A stretch of 64,000 nucleotides of DNA, taken from NCBI GenBank assembly GCA_014871385.1, contig CM026424.1:4320582-4384581 (forward strand), in the 5' to 3' direction. Made by a program: the position numbers and the translations under genes. The notes under the pieces were generated by a model. It ran no database searches, was not told the DNA's origin, and saw only the letters and a list, made by a program, of their open reading frames with translations. This DNA comes from Ceratodon purpureus (Eukaryota; Streptophyta; Bryopsida; Pseudoditrichales; Ditrichaceae). Of the stretch, positions 11,930 through 25,100 are shown one piece after another; within the stretch, counting starts at the first letter, position 1; the number at the start of each line of letters is the position of its first letter.

Positions 11930-13234
11930 AAAGGTATACACACCTATAACTGATAACTTAAGCATTTCAACATAGTATATATGGAATTTTGGGGTTATCA
12001 AAAAGGATTTTTTTTTTGTCCGTAGGAAAATAAGGTTCATGAAGAATGAGCTTTTTTTCAAAATTAATTCAATAAAGTTAGAATTACTATAAATTTTTTT
12101 GTTTGAAAGTTGGTCAAAACCCATAACCAACATACTGCTTCATCCATGACCTACAACAACAAGAGTAGTGAACAAACAGAAGATTGTTTATTTTTGTAAT
12201 AGTCATAGAAGCATTCTATTGGAGGACACATCCTGAATCTCCTGTTCATCAATTATCGCCTATTGGTTTTCTATTGCTCAGCAACCAGGAAGTCTATTGA
12301 TATGTAATGGGTGCATTATTGGTTATGGGTGTGTTACAGCCAGAACACCAAAGGCAAAATATAAAAAACAAGGATGTATAATAAACTGAGGTGCCTTAAG
12401 CCTCAAAGACTAGGTCGAGAAGAGACGCCTTTGGGCTAAAAAAGAATATTAAAATAATCCATTGTTAGATTTTGAATATTTTAATGAAAAAAAAGTTTGG
12501 CCTCTCAATGGAAGTTTGAATTGCGCATTTTGCTCGACCCAAACTTTGCTCAAAAAGCCGAACTCGTGGCGCCATAACTTGCCAAAAGTGCTGCCACTTA
12601 GGCTCCTTTAGAGGCAACGTCTTTTGGACTTCGGCCTATATAGTGTGAAGGGCAAGAGGAGGAACTTTGGGCATTTCAACATTTTCATTGGTTGGAATGC
12701 TTCTCTTCTCTAAGTTTGGCCATAGTTTGAACTGGCCCTAAGATGCATATATGCATCAATTTTATGATTGAGATGTGACCTTTAAGAAAATTTTCAAGGT
12801 AACCATGGTTGTTATACTAGATTAGTCAACTTGATCTTTTTTTATCACCCACTCGAGTATAATCTAGATTGAACTCAACAAACATGATAACATAAAGCCT
12901 AAGATTCAACCTTGATGGAGGAAGAAATTAGATGGGATAGTGGTTTCGAGTGAGGAACTTAAAATAACATAGTAAAGGCAATTGAGGTCTCTGGAAACTT
13001 TGGAAAGCCAGGTGAAGAGGAAACAAACACATAAATTATTTGCTATCACCACTCATTATCATATAAATTGGAAGTCCTTTACTGTGGCGACAATGTGTTA
13101 CAAACATATCATTGCTGTGGGCCTCACATTGGGCAACAAAAACAGAGCAAGATTATCACAAACACAAAGATTACGGCATTAACATCAGCAGACGAACCTC
13201 GCCAAACCTCGGAGATGTCCATCACTAAACTTTT
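11930..13234. other. Intergenic DNA, no supported gene
   Basis: AT-rich to mixed composition. Short open frames have no recognisable content. Bases 12380-12740 are relatively GC-rich and look like an old repeat copy I cannot name. Confidence 0.45.
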
Positions 13235-15997
13235 CTACTCAAAGTTACTCAAGAAAGGTAACATGCTAAGGTGGCTAGAAGAGCTCAAGTCTTTGTAAAT
13301 ATCCGTGGCTTTATTCTGTTCCAACTCGACTTCACCCGAGAGCCCTTCCCCTTCCAAAAGCTTGCTAATGCTAATGACTTCACGAACAAGCGTGGCGATG
13401 TGGACTTTACTTTCCTGGAGGTCTGTCTGCAGCCTTTCCTCTGCATTCATAGTGAGGGGGACTGATTTTGGAGTACCACTTAATGCTCTAGCAATTGAAG
13501 TATGATATGCAAATGTCGAACCCACTTACAAGACAGACAATCAGGTTTTACACGGAAATAGATGCGACTGCTCAATCCAGAAAGCTGATGCAGATTCAGA
13601 AGCAGGCATATGTTGCAACATACCTAGCAAAGAGACAATCCCCTGAAACGAAACCTGCGGAAGAGAAAAGGCTTGTCAATACAACGGTGACCATGTTGGT
13701 GAGATGAAACACTCATGTGCACGTAATCCTCAATGCAGACAGACATGGGAGGCGTGATGCACAGGGTCGACTCGTACCTTGCTAGAATCTGCTTCATTGA
13801 GCAGTCCGTAAATTTCTGCCTTAAGCACTTTGTCAACTAGGACCTCTTTCTTCAACTCCATTCTCTCTGAGCATCTGTCTGGCACTGTGCCACATGCTGT
13901 CAGATACTAGCCCTCAATTCGATGAACTTACAACCGTGAAACCATCAAACAACTACGGCTGATTACAATGCAATGGATTGTTCTAAGCCTCTTGCAATTA
14001 ATCTTGGATGAGTATCTAACCATCATGTTTTGGAGCTTGAGTTTCACTGGGAGTTTGCAGCAACTCAGCCTGCATGGAGGATGGAGCTGCTGTGGTTGAT
14101 TCCAATTCATTACCCAGCATCTCTTTATTTGGTTCGCAAGCAGGCTGCGTTACTGAATCTGCATCCCTATCCGCATCTTTAGAGTTGCCTTCCGGATCAT
14201 TTCTAGTGTGAAGACGGCCCACAATGCTTAAAGTTTCTGGAACTTTGGACCCTTCTGGAATAAAATTCTGCACCGCTTTGGGAACAACACTGGTATCCCC
14301 TGCTGTGGCCGCGTTGCATCCACCACCAAATATTCTATGTGGCGAGTTGGGGCTATTGTCATGGGAGCAACCATCCCGATCTGGGGTTGCTAGTGGTACC
14401 AGACCACAGGTTGGTCTTTCCAGCCCACCAGAATTGGATATGCTCTTCTGAGAACTTGTGCTGATGCTATTGTATGTAGGCTCTCCCTTAGAACAGGCGC
14501 TCACTTTCAAAAATTTCTTCCTGAAGTGTCTTAGCTTTCGAGACTCATCTGACCTCTCACTGTCAGTTGTTCCAGAAGCTGATATGACATTGTTGAAGTA
14601 ATCTATCCTCTTATTCAGGACTTCTTGACTCCAGGGCACAGAAGCTGCTGCGTCGTCCTCATCCCCCACTCGGCTCAACTCAGCTTTACCCTTGGAGCAA
14701 AAAAGCTCCTTGACCACTGGTGTACCTTTCTGTTTCTGTTACCAAATCAAAAATCCCACAATCTGTAATAATTTGAGGATTCGACATTAACTGGAGAGAT
14801 GATATGTGTACATCAAATTTTAGAGTCCAGTCTGCGCATAGAAAAGAGAGCTGCATGAGTTCGTAACAATGAATTCAAGGCCAATGGAAGGAACGAAGGC
14901 CGAACCTTGTGTGGCGTCTTTGCTCGCAACACTCGTTCTTCCTCTAGAATCTGAGCAGGAAGAATACTCAAAGTTTTATTCATACATTTCGGGGTTCAAA
15001 ACCGAACCATATATGTCCAGTGGGTCAAAGTGAAAAACAAAAATAAAGGACACTGTTGGAGGAAGAATGCTTGTGCAACAATGAAATATAACAGGTGTCT
15101 TCCTGTCGCCATTTTGACGCAATCGACAGAAATGATTGAAGCACAGTAAATTACGATCAAACGAAGCAGGACTAAATTGGAGGAGGATGAAAATGTAAAT
15201 TATTGTGCTCATTTACCTGATAACTCTTTTCGAAATAGGTGCTGCTAGAATGCTGATGCATTCCATGACCCTCACCATTAGTGCAATCGCGTTCCTTCTG
15301 TTTCACCACATGAGAATAATGTCTGATTAATGTTGAATGATCGACCTAAGTAGAAAAGGAACATGGGGCAGCTTGAATAAGAATACGATGCTTGTCTTAA
15401 ATACACAATTCTGTGGCAATTCTGTAGAAATGCACGTCAATAACACGATTTTGCAAACTTCTTGTACCATGTGATGACCATAACGATCCATCGAGTTACG
15501 ATGTTCAAGGTCTCGCTTCGCAGACCTCTCCGCTTGCTCAAATCCTTCTGCCGCATCCTGGATCTGTATAAGAGCAACAAGGATGCATGGAGAGCAAAAA
15601 ACACGTCATTGAACTCTAATATATACAATGTAGGGTAGATTGACTAAATCCTAAACAAAGCTTTACTTGAAAGAGCATTCCAGAGTCAGTTGGGCACATG
15701 TTTAGGGCTCACCATGTAGGGGCTTCTTGTTGAAAATCTGCTTCCTTTTTCCTTGCCCACTGCCGTTGTGTCTAACTCTGCCGGAGCTGACATGCAACAT
15801 TTGCAGCGTTCAAGATCCTCAAAATAAGTGTTGCTCTGGCTCTGGGCACAGCACGCTTCCTCCGAGGCTGCAGGCTCATCGGCAGGGATCTCACCGGAGG
15901 CCCTGCAATGCCTTCCATACACATACCCTAGCGCCAAGCACCCTGCCCCTACCAAAATCGGGTGGACGTCCGGCCAGGTGAGAAACCCTTGCGACAT
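13235..15997 (-). CDS. Nine-exon membrane-anchored protein, unknown
   Basis: I assembled nine exons on the minus strand: 15713-15997, 15468-15563, 15217-15345, 14906-14950, 14021-14735, 13778-13896, 13624-13654, 13554-13584 and 13235-13487. Every junction is GT-AG, every phase matches, and the sum is 1704 nt (567 residues plus stop), which is good evidence for a real gene. The N-terminus has one hydrophobic segment (about residues 12-30, HPILVGAGCLALGYVYGRH) followed by a Cys-rich CAQSQ...CKCC region, then Lys/Glu-rich helical exons. A low-complexity Ser/Pro/Asp linker comes from the 715-nt exon. The end is coiled-coil-like: ELKKEVLVDKVLKAEIYGLL and, later, a stretch ending in a Leu/Glu-rich helix. 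This suggests an N-terminally anchored protein with a cytosolic coiled-coil tail. I recognise no family. The two 31-nt exons are the weakest part of the model; a stop at 14016-14018 would end a shorter form if intron 5 is retained. Confidence 0.6.
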
Positions 15998-17584
15998 TCA
16001 AATCCTCAATTCCCACCCTCAATGTCCAGCATTAAGTGGAGCCGTGACATGAACTCATCTGCCGAATATCAGCTCGAAACGACCCCACTAAGAAAGCAGG
16101 GTTTTCTTCAAATCACAGCTATACAACAATTGATTAACTGTAGTCAGCCATTTCCGAAAGTCGCACTGCCTTTGATTTCCAAGGTCATGGCCCAAACAAC
16201 TCGTCAAAGTCGCTCCAAACTTCAACCATTAGGTGAATTGAAATCGTAAGCAGAGAAGGAATGTGAGAAACGAAATGCAATCGCAAAGATTGATACGGAG
16301 AGTGCGAAATGGAGTCAGTACTATTAAAGCCGAGTTGTTCGTGAGAGTTTCAACAGGTACTGCGCTCCAGCATGCCGGGAGACAGGACCACTATGTATGA
16401 AGACGTGGGAAAGGAAGAGTCGCCTGCTTGGATCAGCAACGCAGAAGCTTTCGCGGCGAAGATGGAGGCGTTGGACTGTGTACGGAAGAGGGACGATGCG
16501 AAGGGGTGCAACTCCTGCCATGGCGTGAGGCGCTCTCTCTCGGTAGTCAAGCGACACCAGCAGCTCTTCTGTGCAGCCCTACCATCACCTAACTTTGCCA
16601 TGGCCGGCTCCGAATCCAAACCGTAGTTCTGAACTAGAGGTGCCGCTAAGTTGGGTGGCCCATGCCAAAAGCGTATATGCAACAACAGAATTGGCTCATG
16701 CGATTAACTTCACAAACCCAGTTCCCATCTCTTGATCTCGTTCACTCAAATCTGCCTCTAATTGGCCTTTTGGTCTTTTTGTTTACCTCGGGTCTCCTCA
16801 AAAATCATTTCCAACTATTTGACATGCGAGACAAAATCTTAGTTTGGACTTCGCATCTCAATAGCTTTCCGCTTTGACTAAGATTGCTAGCTTTCAGACT
16901 TGCTACAAAATCATACAGAAGCTGGAAACTTCAACCATCATGACGTCATAAAACAGAGCTTTTTCTGCGAGATGCTTCCAACACTTGTAGCAGCTCAGAA
17001 CGTGGACGAAGTAACGAATCAACAATCGAGGTAAATCAGATAAGCATTCTTTCACAAAACTTGGTCTGCAGACGAAAATCTGAGGGAGCTACAAAACGCT
17101 TTGCAAATAGCCATTTGGAATGAGAAGCATGCGAGAGAACAGACGACGCTCATTCTTCATGTAGACAACGTGGGTGACGTTGATATTGATTAATTCAGTA
17201 CGTGCGAGAGTATTCCGTGATTTGTTACCGTCACAAGCAGTTAAGAAATCATTTTAGTCTAATTCCGGTGCTAATCTTAATTGCTATCATAGTAAGCCCA
17301 GGCGAGTCAAGTCTCTTTAATCATGCACCGAGAAACAGCACTGATCTCGGCTGTGTCATGACTAACATTGGTCTAAGTTAAACCGACGACAACTTCTGTA
17401 GCTGGCTTCTATTTCATCAACATACAATGTTAAAATGATCAGTTGAACCACCAACTCAATTTAAAAATTTTTGTTGCGTTTCACATACTAAGTACTTTTT
17501 AACAACACGCACAGAGCTATATAACATGAAGCTAGTTGAGAAATAAATTAGCAAATTATGCAAGTCTAATGTAATTTCGCTAAA
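15998..17584. other. Promoter region and intergenic DNA
   Basis: Upstream side of the nine-exon gene. An open frame at 16372-16626 (+) has plausible composition but no supporting splice sites, homology or promoter. Otherwise nothing is seen. Confidence 0.4.
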
Positions 17585-18751
17585 TTATTTTTCTCCTGGC
17601 TTGTGAAGCATGGCTGCCGCAAGTTGGTGCTTCTCAAAGTAAAGCTCCGTCAAAAGAGTGCTCTGCTCAATATTACTACTCCTCGCGTACAACACGACCT
17701 CATTCACTTCTAACAGATTAATAACGTGAATAGACACCATAATGGCATCCCCCACCACCTCATTCGCACTCTCGCCGTACTCCACCTGCAGCAACATGTT
17801 CGACTCATCTTCATCATGGCACCGGTTTGCTGGATCACGCCAAGTCCCTAAAGCGCCCACCTCGGTGACAGCCTGAAAGAAGTTGAACACAAACGCCTTC
17901 CGCCCTGGGATGGTAATCACCAGCAACTCCCGCTCCACGCGGTGGATCAGGACATTGGATTCAAAAGTCCCATACAAGGCCGCCCACAGTATGTCCTTGG
18001 CACTGTTGAGGAGCTCATTGCCGATGTGGGTGCGGTCGTAGTTCGCCATTACGGCGACGGAGCCAGGTTTGGGCGCTGTTGCGGAAAGGTAGCCTCGGTC
18101 GATCAGGATCTGACGGTTGCAGAGGGGCCATGTCTTTCTAATCCAGTTCACAAGCTTCACCTCGTCGACTTGGAGCGTCTGGACTCGTCTGATAATGGCA
18201 GATTGAGCCTCGGCTGCTAGCTGCCGGGAAGAGAGATGGTTTTTGTTGGAGCTGCGGCGCTGGATATGCTTGTTCTTCTGGTTAAGGATGAGGAGGCGGT
18301 CCTTGGCGTTGTCGACTCCGATGGAGCGGAGAAGATCATGGTTGAAGTGCTCGATGTCATCTTCGTCTAGATGGTTGCTGACCATTAACCGTCCGTGCTT
18401 CTGCATCCCGACCTCGGCGAGCCAGGAGAACCATTCTATCGTCATGGTGTCGCTATAGCCTGATTCTTCGATCAGGGGAGCTTTTGAGCACCTAGAGCAC
18501 AACAGAACACCAGCAGATCAGCACATGTTGGACACAAGTTCATATGCGTATGAATTAGATTTTGTCTGGAGCATTTGGCAATAGAAACTGAAGGATTTAT
18601 ATGATAATTAATCAGATAGCCATGCATGACGACAAATTAGGCTTGGTAACGACGTACACGAAATGAAAGTCTGGCTCACAAAGAGCATTAAGGCAGCAAT
18701 CATCGCGAGGCACAGAAGTCGAGGCTTCTCAGGCACCGGCACCATGATCAT
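17585..18751 (-). CDS. SAM-domain protein with N-terminal signal/anchor
   Basis: Two exons on the minus strand: 18660-18751 (start ATG at 18751) and 17585-18491. They join in phase 2 to give 332 residues. The join reads ATTTC|GTGTAC to CTCTAG|GTGCTC; the donor is not strong, but it is the only one nearby that keeps the frame. Exon 1 encodes a typical signal peptide or signal anchor: a short basic segment (PEKPR) and a hydrophobic run (LLCLAMIAALMLFVSQTFI). Residues about 48-105 resemble a sterile alpha motif: a WFSWLAEVGM start, an acidic helix, then LLRSIGV and DRLLIL. A basic linker with KNKHIQRR follows, then about 210 residues that I do not recognise, with an alpha/beta look. If the leader is a true signal, the SAM-like domain would lie in the lumen, which is unusual; a start inside exon 2 would make it cytosolic. 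Confidence 0.6.
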
Positions 18752-21700
18752 GTGTAAGGTCCACGGTTTAGCTCAAGACGATCTATTTGGCTGTACTTCG
18801 AAGCTACTGGAACCCAGGCTTTCTGGTCGCTTTTAACTTCTGATCACGGAAAAAAGTATTATGCTATCCGTGGTCAAGTTCGGTATTTATACAAGACGAT
18901 AGACCTACTAAAACTAATTTTTAAAATGAGGGCTATCGAGAGAGAAGTGCATGCTTAATGTCTTCCACCTTGTGTTGCATGCTGCATTGTTTAATACGCT
19001 TATTTTTCTAACTGCAAGTTGCAACTTGTTTGGGTAATGTCGTACCAATCATTTGACTAGGGGATAATGTAGTGACGTAAATTAAGGGGGAAATGGCATG
19101 GGGTGATTCAGTATCCCGACACAATCAAATATCACGTGTGTGGATTAGAAGTTGGACACCTGATGTGAGTACCCTGGATCTGCATATATAATATCACCGC
19201 GGAGGTTACGTACTATCGGACCTCCTCGAATGCTGAGCCTTTATGACATTATGAAATTGAAAAGAAGATGAAATTTCGCGGGTTATATGCATTTAAAAAC
19301 CTACAGAAATTGGCTTCCAAGCACTTTCGTCAGAACATCATGTGGATACCTAGCTCCAAGTTAATGATGCCAAGTCTGGTTACATGCTATTGTCGCAACT
19401 GATGTCGTCAATTATGCCGACGCCACGAAATCATGTGTCAAAGACTTCACTCAATGCATACTCAATTGCAGCGTAAAGTACCTGTTGCAGTTCTCGGTGA
19501 CGATCCAAGTAAGCCAAAGATTTCTTCTACCACTGAAAAGCAGATAACTTAACAACCTTGGCCTCAAGTTTGGAGTTACTAGTAGTACTACACCGCACGC
19601 GCACTTCAATTCAGTACTTCTTTAACAATGTGGGATAGTAATAATTGAAAATACTTGGTTCAGCATGAGCTCAGGACAAAAGTATTAATTCAACTAAGGA
19701 CTGTCTTTGCGTTCTGTCCAGGAATTTTCATATAATATGTGACATCCAACATGGGAAACAATGAACATTATCCTAAACAGCCCATCTTTAACTAAAAAAT
19801 TCATATCTTATCCTCATAAAAAATTTAAAAAAAATAGAAGATATGCCAAACCTGATCGATCGTACTTATTCGTCAGCTATCGGTGACAAAAGCAACGGCC
19901 TCATCGATCGTTTATTCATCGGCTATTGGTGACAAAAGCAGTGAAGATTACGCAAGCTAGATTTCATAATTTGGGTCAAGACTAGCCTGCAACTGACAAA
20001 AAGTAGTGGGAAGAAAGCTAGCAGTTTGACGAAAAACTACACCTCCACGAGCTGCAGCTGCAGCTTGTTTAAAAAAACGAATCACCGTATAACGCGCGCA
20101 TATGGCCCACTGCCTCGCAGAAAAGCAAGTAGCTGCTGGGCAGTGGCTCCATACATGTAGCCAATGCGGCACTTGAGCATGCTAAGGTATTAAGTGTATC
20201 GCAATCAGCTGGCCAGCTACTCCGAGCTACTCCGAAATACCACTGAAACTACCCCCGCCTTTGGGAAGCCAAGCAGATAGCTCATCATGGCTAGCTCATG
20301 GGAATGTGAGAAGGGAAGGCAAGAGACTTGAGGAAATGAGTCCCCATCTAGAGGGACTTGAAAGGCAGAAACGAAAAATAAGAAGGGGAATGCCTTTAAC
20401 GAATTCTAAAAACACTTGGAGACTAGATCGTCAACAATGCCCTGAGAATGTTCAATGCCCTACTGAGTTCTTTTCATTTAGAAAACTACAAATACAAGAG
20501 TAGCGACAAGGAAGGCATGATTATTAAACAACATCATACCTGTGAAATATTACCATCCATATTACCACCAACTTGAGCACTAACAGCACTACCACCAGGA
20601 TGCAGCGTTGCCTAGTATTCGAGATTTGGAAGACTTGCATCTTGGCAGCTACAATTATGGGATAAACAATGAGATGATCTAAAGGATAGGCAATCGTTTC
20701 CAACCCATCTAAAGAACGCGCTCACACACACTCTCTCTCTCTCAATGTCAGGAGATATATATATATATACATAATTTGTAGAAGCCACACTAAAACAAAG
20801 TTCAGGTGGAGGCAATGCAAATGCACGTGTAAGTCGTAGCAATTAGATACAAGCTGGGACCATATGGATTAGCAGCAGAATTTTCTCAATGTGGGGCATA
20901 TACGTTCTTCCAAGAGGAAAGCTTAGCTTCAATCTAGACGTACAGCCAACCAGACTGTGGATAAGGGATTGCATGCATTGTCCTGATCTTGCAGACAGTG
21001 ACGTGATTGACATTAAATTCAACCGTTTTATACATGAACTTCATGTATATATCTCTTATGCTTGAAGATTCATTAGCCGATTTGGAGCTTCTATATTATC
21101 TTCAATGGATCGGACAAGAAAATTAAACTGCAAGATTCTCGATGCGGTAGTAACTGACACAGAGACTCTTGTACTCACCAATTCCATTGCATCCTCATGA
21201 TTTCATGTCTCCTTGGATTATACCTCCTGTTGTAATTGAATAGGCCAAAATGCCGAAAATAACAAAAAATTTCGAAGGCTTTAGAGTGACTGCCAGAAGT
21301 TCAAGTAACATTGTCAAGAAGATTCCTCGGAGAAGATCTCTCAAACCTCCTGGTTCAATAGATAAGCTTCACTTCATGTTAAATGAGATATTAAATTGTC
21401 CATTGCATGCACTTAAACGAAAGAGATTGAGGCCTGTGCATAGAATTAATTAATGATTCCCAGGATGCCATTTTGTTTCAGCCCAAGCTCCCATTCTCAG
21501 AAAAGCCAGGAAGCACTTCGGTTTGATATTAGGAATGTAAAGAACAGTCTAACTACATCTCAAGTTGCTTGCTGACCGGCTCAATTCTCCGAAGGCAAGT
21601 TCCTCGCAAAGCTCCCTCACCTCCCAAAGCAAGTCGCATGTGAGGCCTCTGCGCCGGACTTTCTTTCACCAAAGTTGTACATATATTAGATATATACAAT

Positions 21701-22159
21701 TTAAACTAGAAACTAAGAACTTAGGTTTCCAAATATTTTTTTATATTTTTTTTCAACATTCAAGTCGCGTATATACTCTTGACTACTCAGGTAACTAGGT
21801 GATATGCGGCGCAATGGCACCTCTTCCAAGTGGCGAGGACTCAATTTGTATCGAAGCTTTGAGCAATGATATCTTCGACAAGTGGGGAGTATCGGCTCAT
21901 CTGGTTGTTGCTATGAGCTTGTCTATTGCGTAACTGAAAGTGGCTGTGGCCATCAATTTACTAGAGTGCCAACACGAGATTAAGTTTGACCATTCATGAT
22001 TCTTCCTTTCATGAAGGCATTATAATATTCTTCCCGAATCTTAGCTCACATGAAAGTGCCGCCATATTCTTGCTTTCGTTGCGAATATTCACTAGACACA
22101 ATGTGCTCTTGAAAGCAATCTCGGCTACCCTTTGAAGGCTCGTTTACTCCAAGAGATCG
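18752..22159. other. Intergenic DNA, no supported gene
   Basis: Mixed composition with only short frames. Holds a CT-rich/AT microsatellite near 20728-20770 and a short tandem repeat at 19852-19940. A TATATATATA tract lies at about 20757. No coding match was recognised. Confidence 0.45.
19852..19940 (+). repeat. Short direct repeat, period about 48 bp
   Basis: Two copies of a block containing ATCGATCGT, TATTC, TCGGCTAT-like sequence and GGTGACAAAAGCA, at 19852-19894 and 19900-19940. The copies are diverged. Confidence 0.7.
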
Positions 22160-25100
22160 CATCCGATTCTAAATTTCTAAACGATTAAGAGACATTTTTG
22201 ATTGAAAATACCGTACTTCAGGGGCAGCTTTATTACTCCTTGGTTGAATAATTAATTAATTTCGAATTTTGGTGTCCGGTAGTAATGAAGTAATTTTTTG
22301 AAATTTGATTTTTCATTAAATAATTAACTTTGAGTTCAAACTTCATTCACAATTAATGAAGTTTCAATGGATGTTTGTTATTGTAATGGACTTCATGTGA
22401 TCACTATAAACATTTTTTATTTATTGGATTTTTTGTTCATGGGTTCTATTTGAAGATATTTCATCAGTTATCTAATTCTATTTCATACTATTTTCTTGTA
22501 AATACGTAATATAATTTCTTTTTAATTTAAACAATTTTATTTGGAACTATTTTTTGCCAAAGTTGCCCTTGAAAGTTGAGATATGGTAATCCCAAAGACA
22601 GTCTAAAGACTTGAGCACTTATTGAAAAGTCACCTTCCATTGGATTTTCCACCAATAGTTTTGGATCATACGTTAATTAATAATGTTTCAATCTCATGGA
22701 AATTGAAATTTTCCAACTGTTGTTTTTCAAGCTAAGGATTTAACTTAGATTTCCAAAGAGCTCAAGGAAAAAGACATTCAATAATAACTTGCTTTCTTTT
22801 TGCATGATTTTTTTGTAGTGATTTGTGTTGATTTTCTTGCACCTTTATTTCTTTAATTTACAACTATCTCTGACATATTTCTTTTCTTCTTTTAGTTTGA
22901 GATGGAATTTACAAGATTTTAAATGATTCAATTTGAACATTTGGATCAAAGTCAAAGATTTTTAGTATAATTCAACTTCTAAACAATCTACTAGTTTAAA
23001 CTTTTCATCTAAATATTTCTACAATAATATTTGTAAATCTATACAAATTAATTGTCTACATTTAATTTTCTTTGAAAAAGTGTAGTGACAAGTTATGAAC
23101 ACAGGCTTCTTTAAAAGTTTTTGGTTTTTAATATTAAAGTAAAGTAAATAAACCTCTAAAAGATTGTTTACACTATATAGACAAGTGCAACGTGTTTTTG
23201 CAAAGACATACAAGTTACCTAGCTTAAAAGATAAAACCATTAAAGGTGGAGTTTGTTCCATCAAATAAGAAAATTTAAAATTGTTTTTTCTCCAAAATTT
23301 TGATGTAAATCAAAATAAAAAGTTCTGAAGCTTATAGCTAGGAAAACATAGCAATAAAAAATAAATAAATACATTACAATATAAGAAAATAAAATCTAAA
23401 AAACCTTAAATTTTAAAAAACTATCTCTTTAATCCCTAAAGGTCCAGAGTGTTTTGGGACCTCCAAGATCCAAAACTACAAATTTGACCACCTAATGGAA
23501 ATTGATGTATGTTTCCAATAAAATTTCCTTTTTTAGTATATCTAACCGTAAGATCTTCAACCTAACTACTTGCATTAACACCATGTCAAATTTCAACTGT
23601 TGAATCTTTACCATTTGTAAAATTAGAACGTTCAAAATTTATTGTTTATTGTTTTTTTTTTTTTTTGGCTTCGCTCAAAAGGCATATTCCAAATGGTGCC
23701 AAGGTAATTAAGTTGGGCACATCCATGCAAAATCTTAAAGACTCATTTTGATATTTTGGCCTTCATGCAAATTATTTTCCAAAAACACATACAAAATCCT
23801 CAATATGATAAAAATTAAATAACATTAAATTTTTTAGGTTTGGAAAAAAGTGAACGGTGAAAAGTTACATCTATGAGTTTGTGAATTTTAGAAGCAAAAA
23901 AAAATTTGAAAGGATAAAATGTAAAATTACAAAAAACTTTGAAGCTTGTTCATGTAATTTTGGAGGCTGGCCTTGTAAAATCGGTAAACGTTTTGACTTG
24001 GGTCACTTTGGATTTTGAGTAGTGATTTGGTTATGAACATATTTATTATAAAATAAAAATAAAATAAAAAATAAAAAAATAAAAAAATTTGAAAAAAAAC
24101 CTAATTGTAAACTGCCCTATTTCGACTTGAAACCTAAAATTTCTGGATAAAGGTTCTAAGATTGGAATTTGACTTTGAAAATTTTACCACGTACACCTTG
24201 CGGTGAAGGGAGCATCTAGTAGAGATCTTAGGCAAAAATATTACTTTTAACCTCTCCGACTAGGCTGTCCGAAATAGCAAAAACCACAATCGGGTTTCTT
24301 GGATCTTTAGGGATTAAGTATGTTTTAAGATTCCAAAATTTTCACGACTAAATCTTGTTTATAATCCTAAGAATTTTATTATTTATTTTTATTTTGAAAT
24401 AAGCATCTTCACTTCAACAAAAAAACTTAATTACATTATTTGCTTAGAATTTTGGAATGGTTGTACAAAAAATTAGTCTTCATTATTAATATCAATAAGT
24501 TATTTTTGGTCAAAAGTTATAAAGTAGTATAAAAATGGTACTGAGTTTTAATATTTATTATAATATTGCATTTGACCTATAATTGTAATTATAAGAATTC
24601 TAACTCAGATTTTTCAAATCAAAATCTTCAAATACATTCAAGAAAATGCACTTTGATATTGAATGCCTACTACATATAATTTTGATGACCTTGATTATAT
24701 TTATTTGAAATATTTTTAAAAAACTTTTTAAAATTTATAAAAAAATTTAGGGCTCTATAAAATTATAATATTAAAAAAAATAATGGAATATTTCCTATTT
24801 TAAGTATTCTTTTGAGTTGCCAAATTATTACTTTTCAACTTAAAACAACTCCAATATTTCTCAAAAAAAACATATAGATATTATATTGAAGATTTTCTTC
24901 CAACAATTTCACCTTGAATTTACAGAATTTTTTATATATTATTTTAGATTATTTTTTTATTGATATCCATAAAAAATAAAATTATTTAATAGTTATTTTA
25001 GAAACTTGCATTATAGGATCTTCTTAGGAATTGAACTACTAGGTACCAATGTTTTCTACTAATGGAAATTGCAATATCTTTTTACGCTCTTAGTCAAAAA

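Noticed and set aside
16372..16626. Plus-strand 84-codon frame with protein-like composition
   Set aside because: Competing long frames exist on the opposite strand, and there is no homology, promoter or splice support; left as undecided rather than called.
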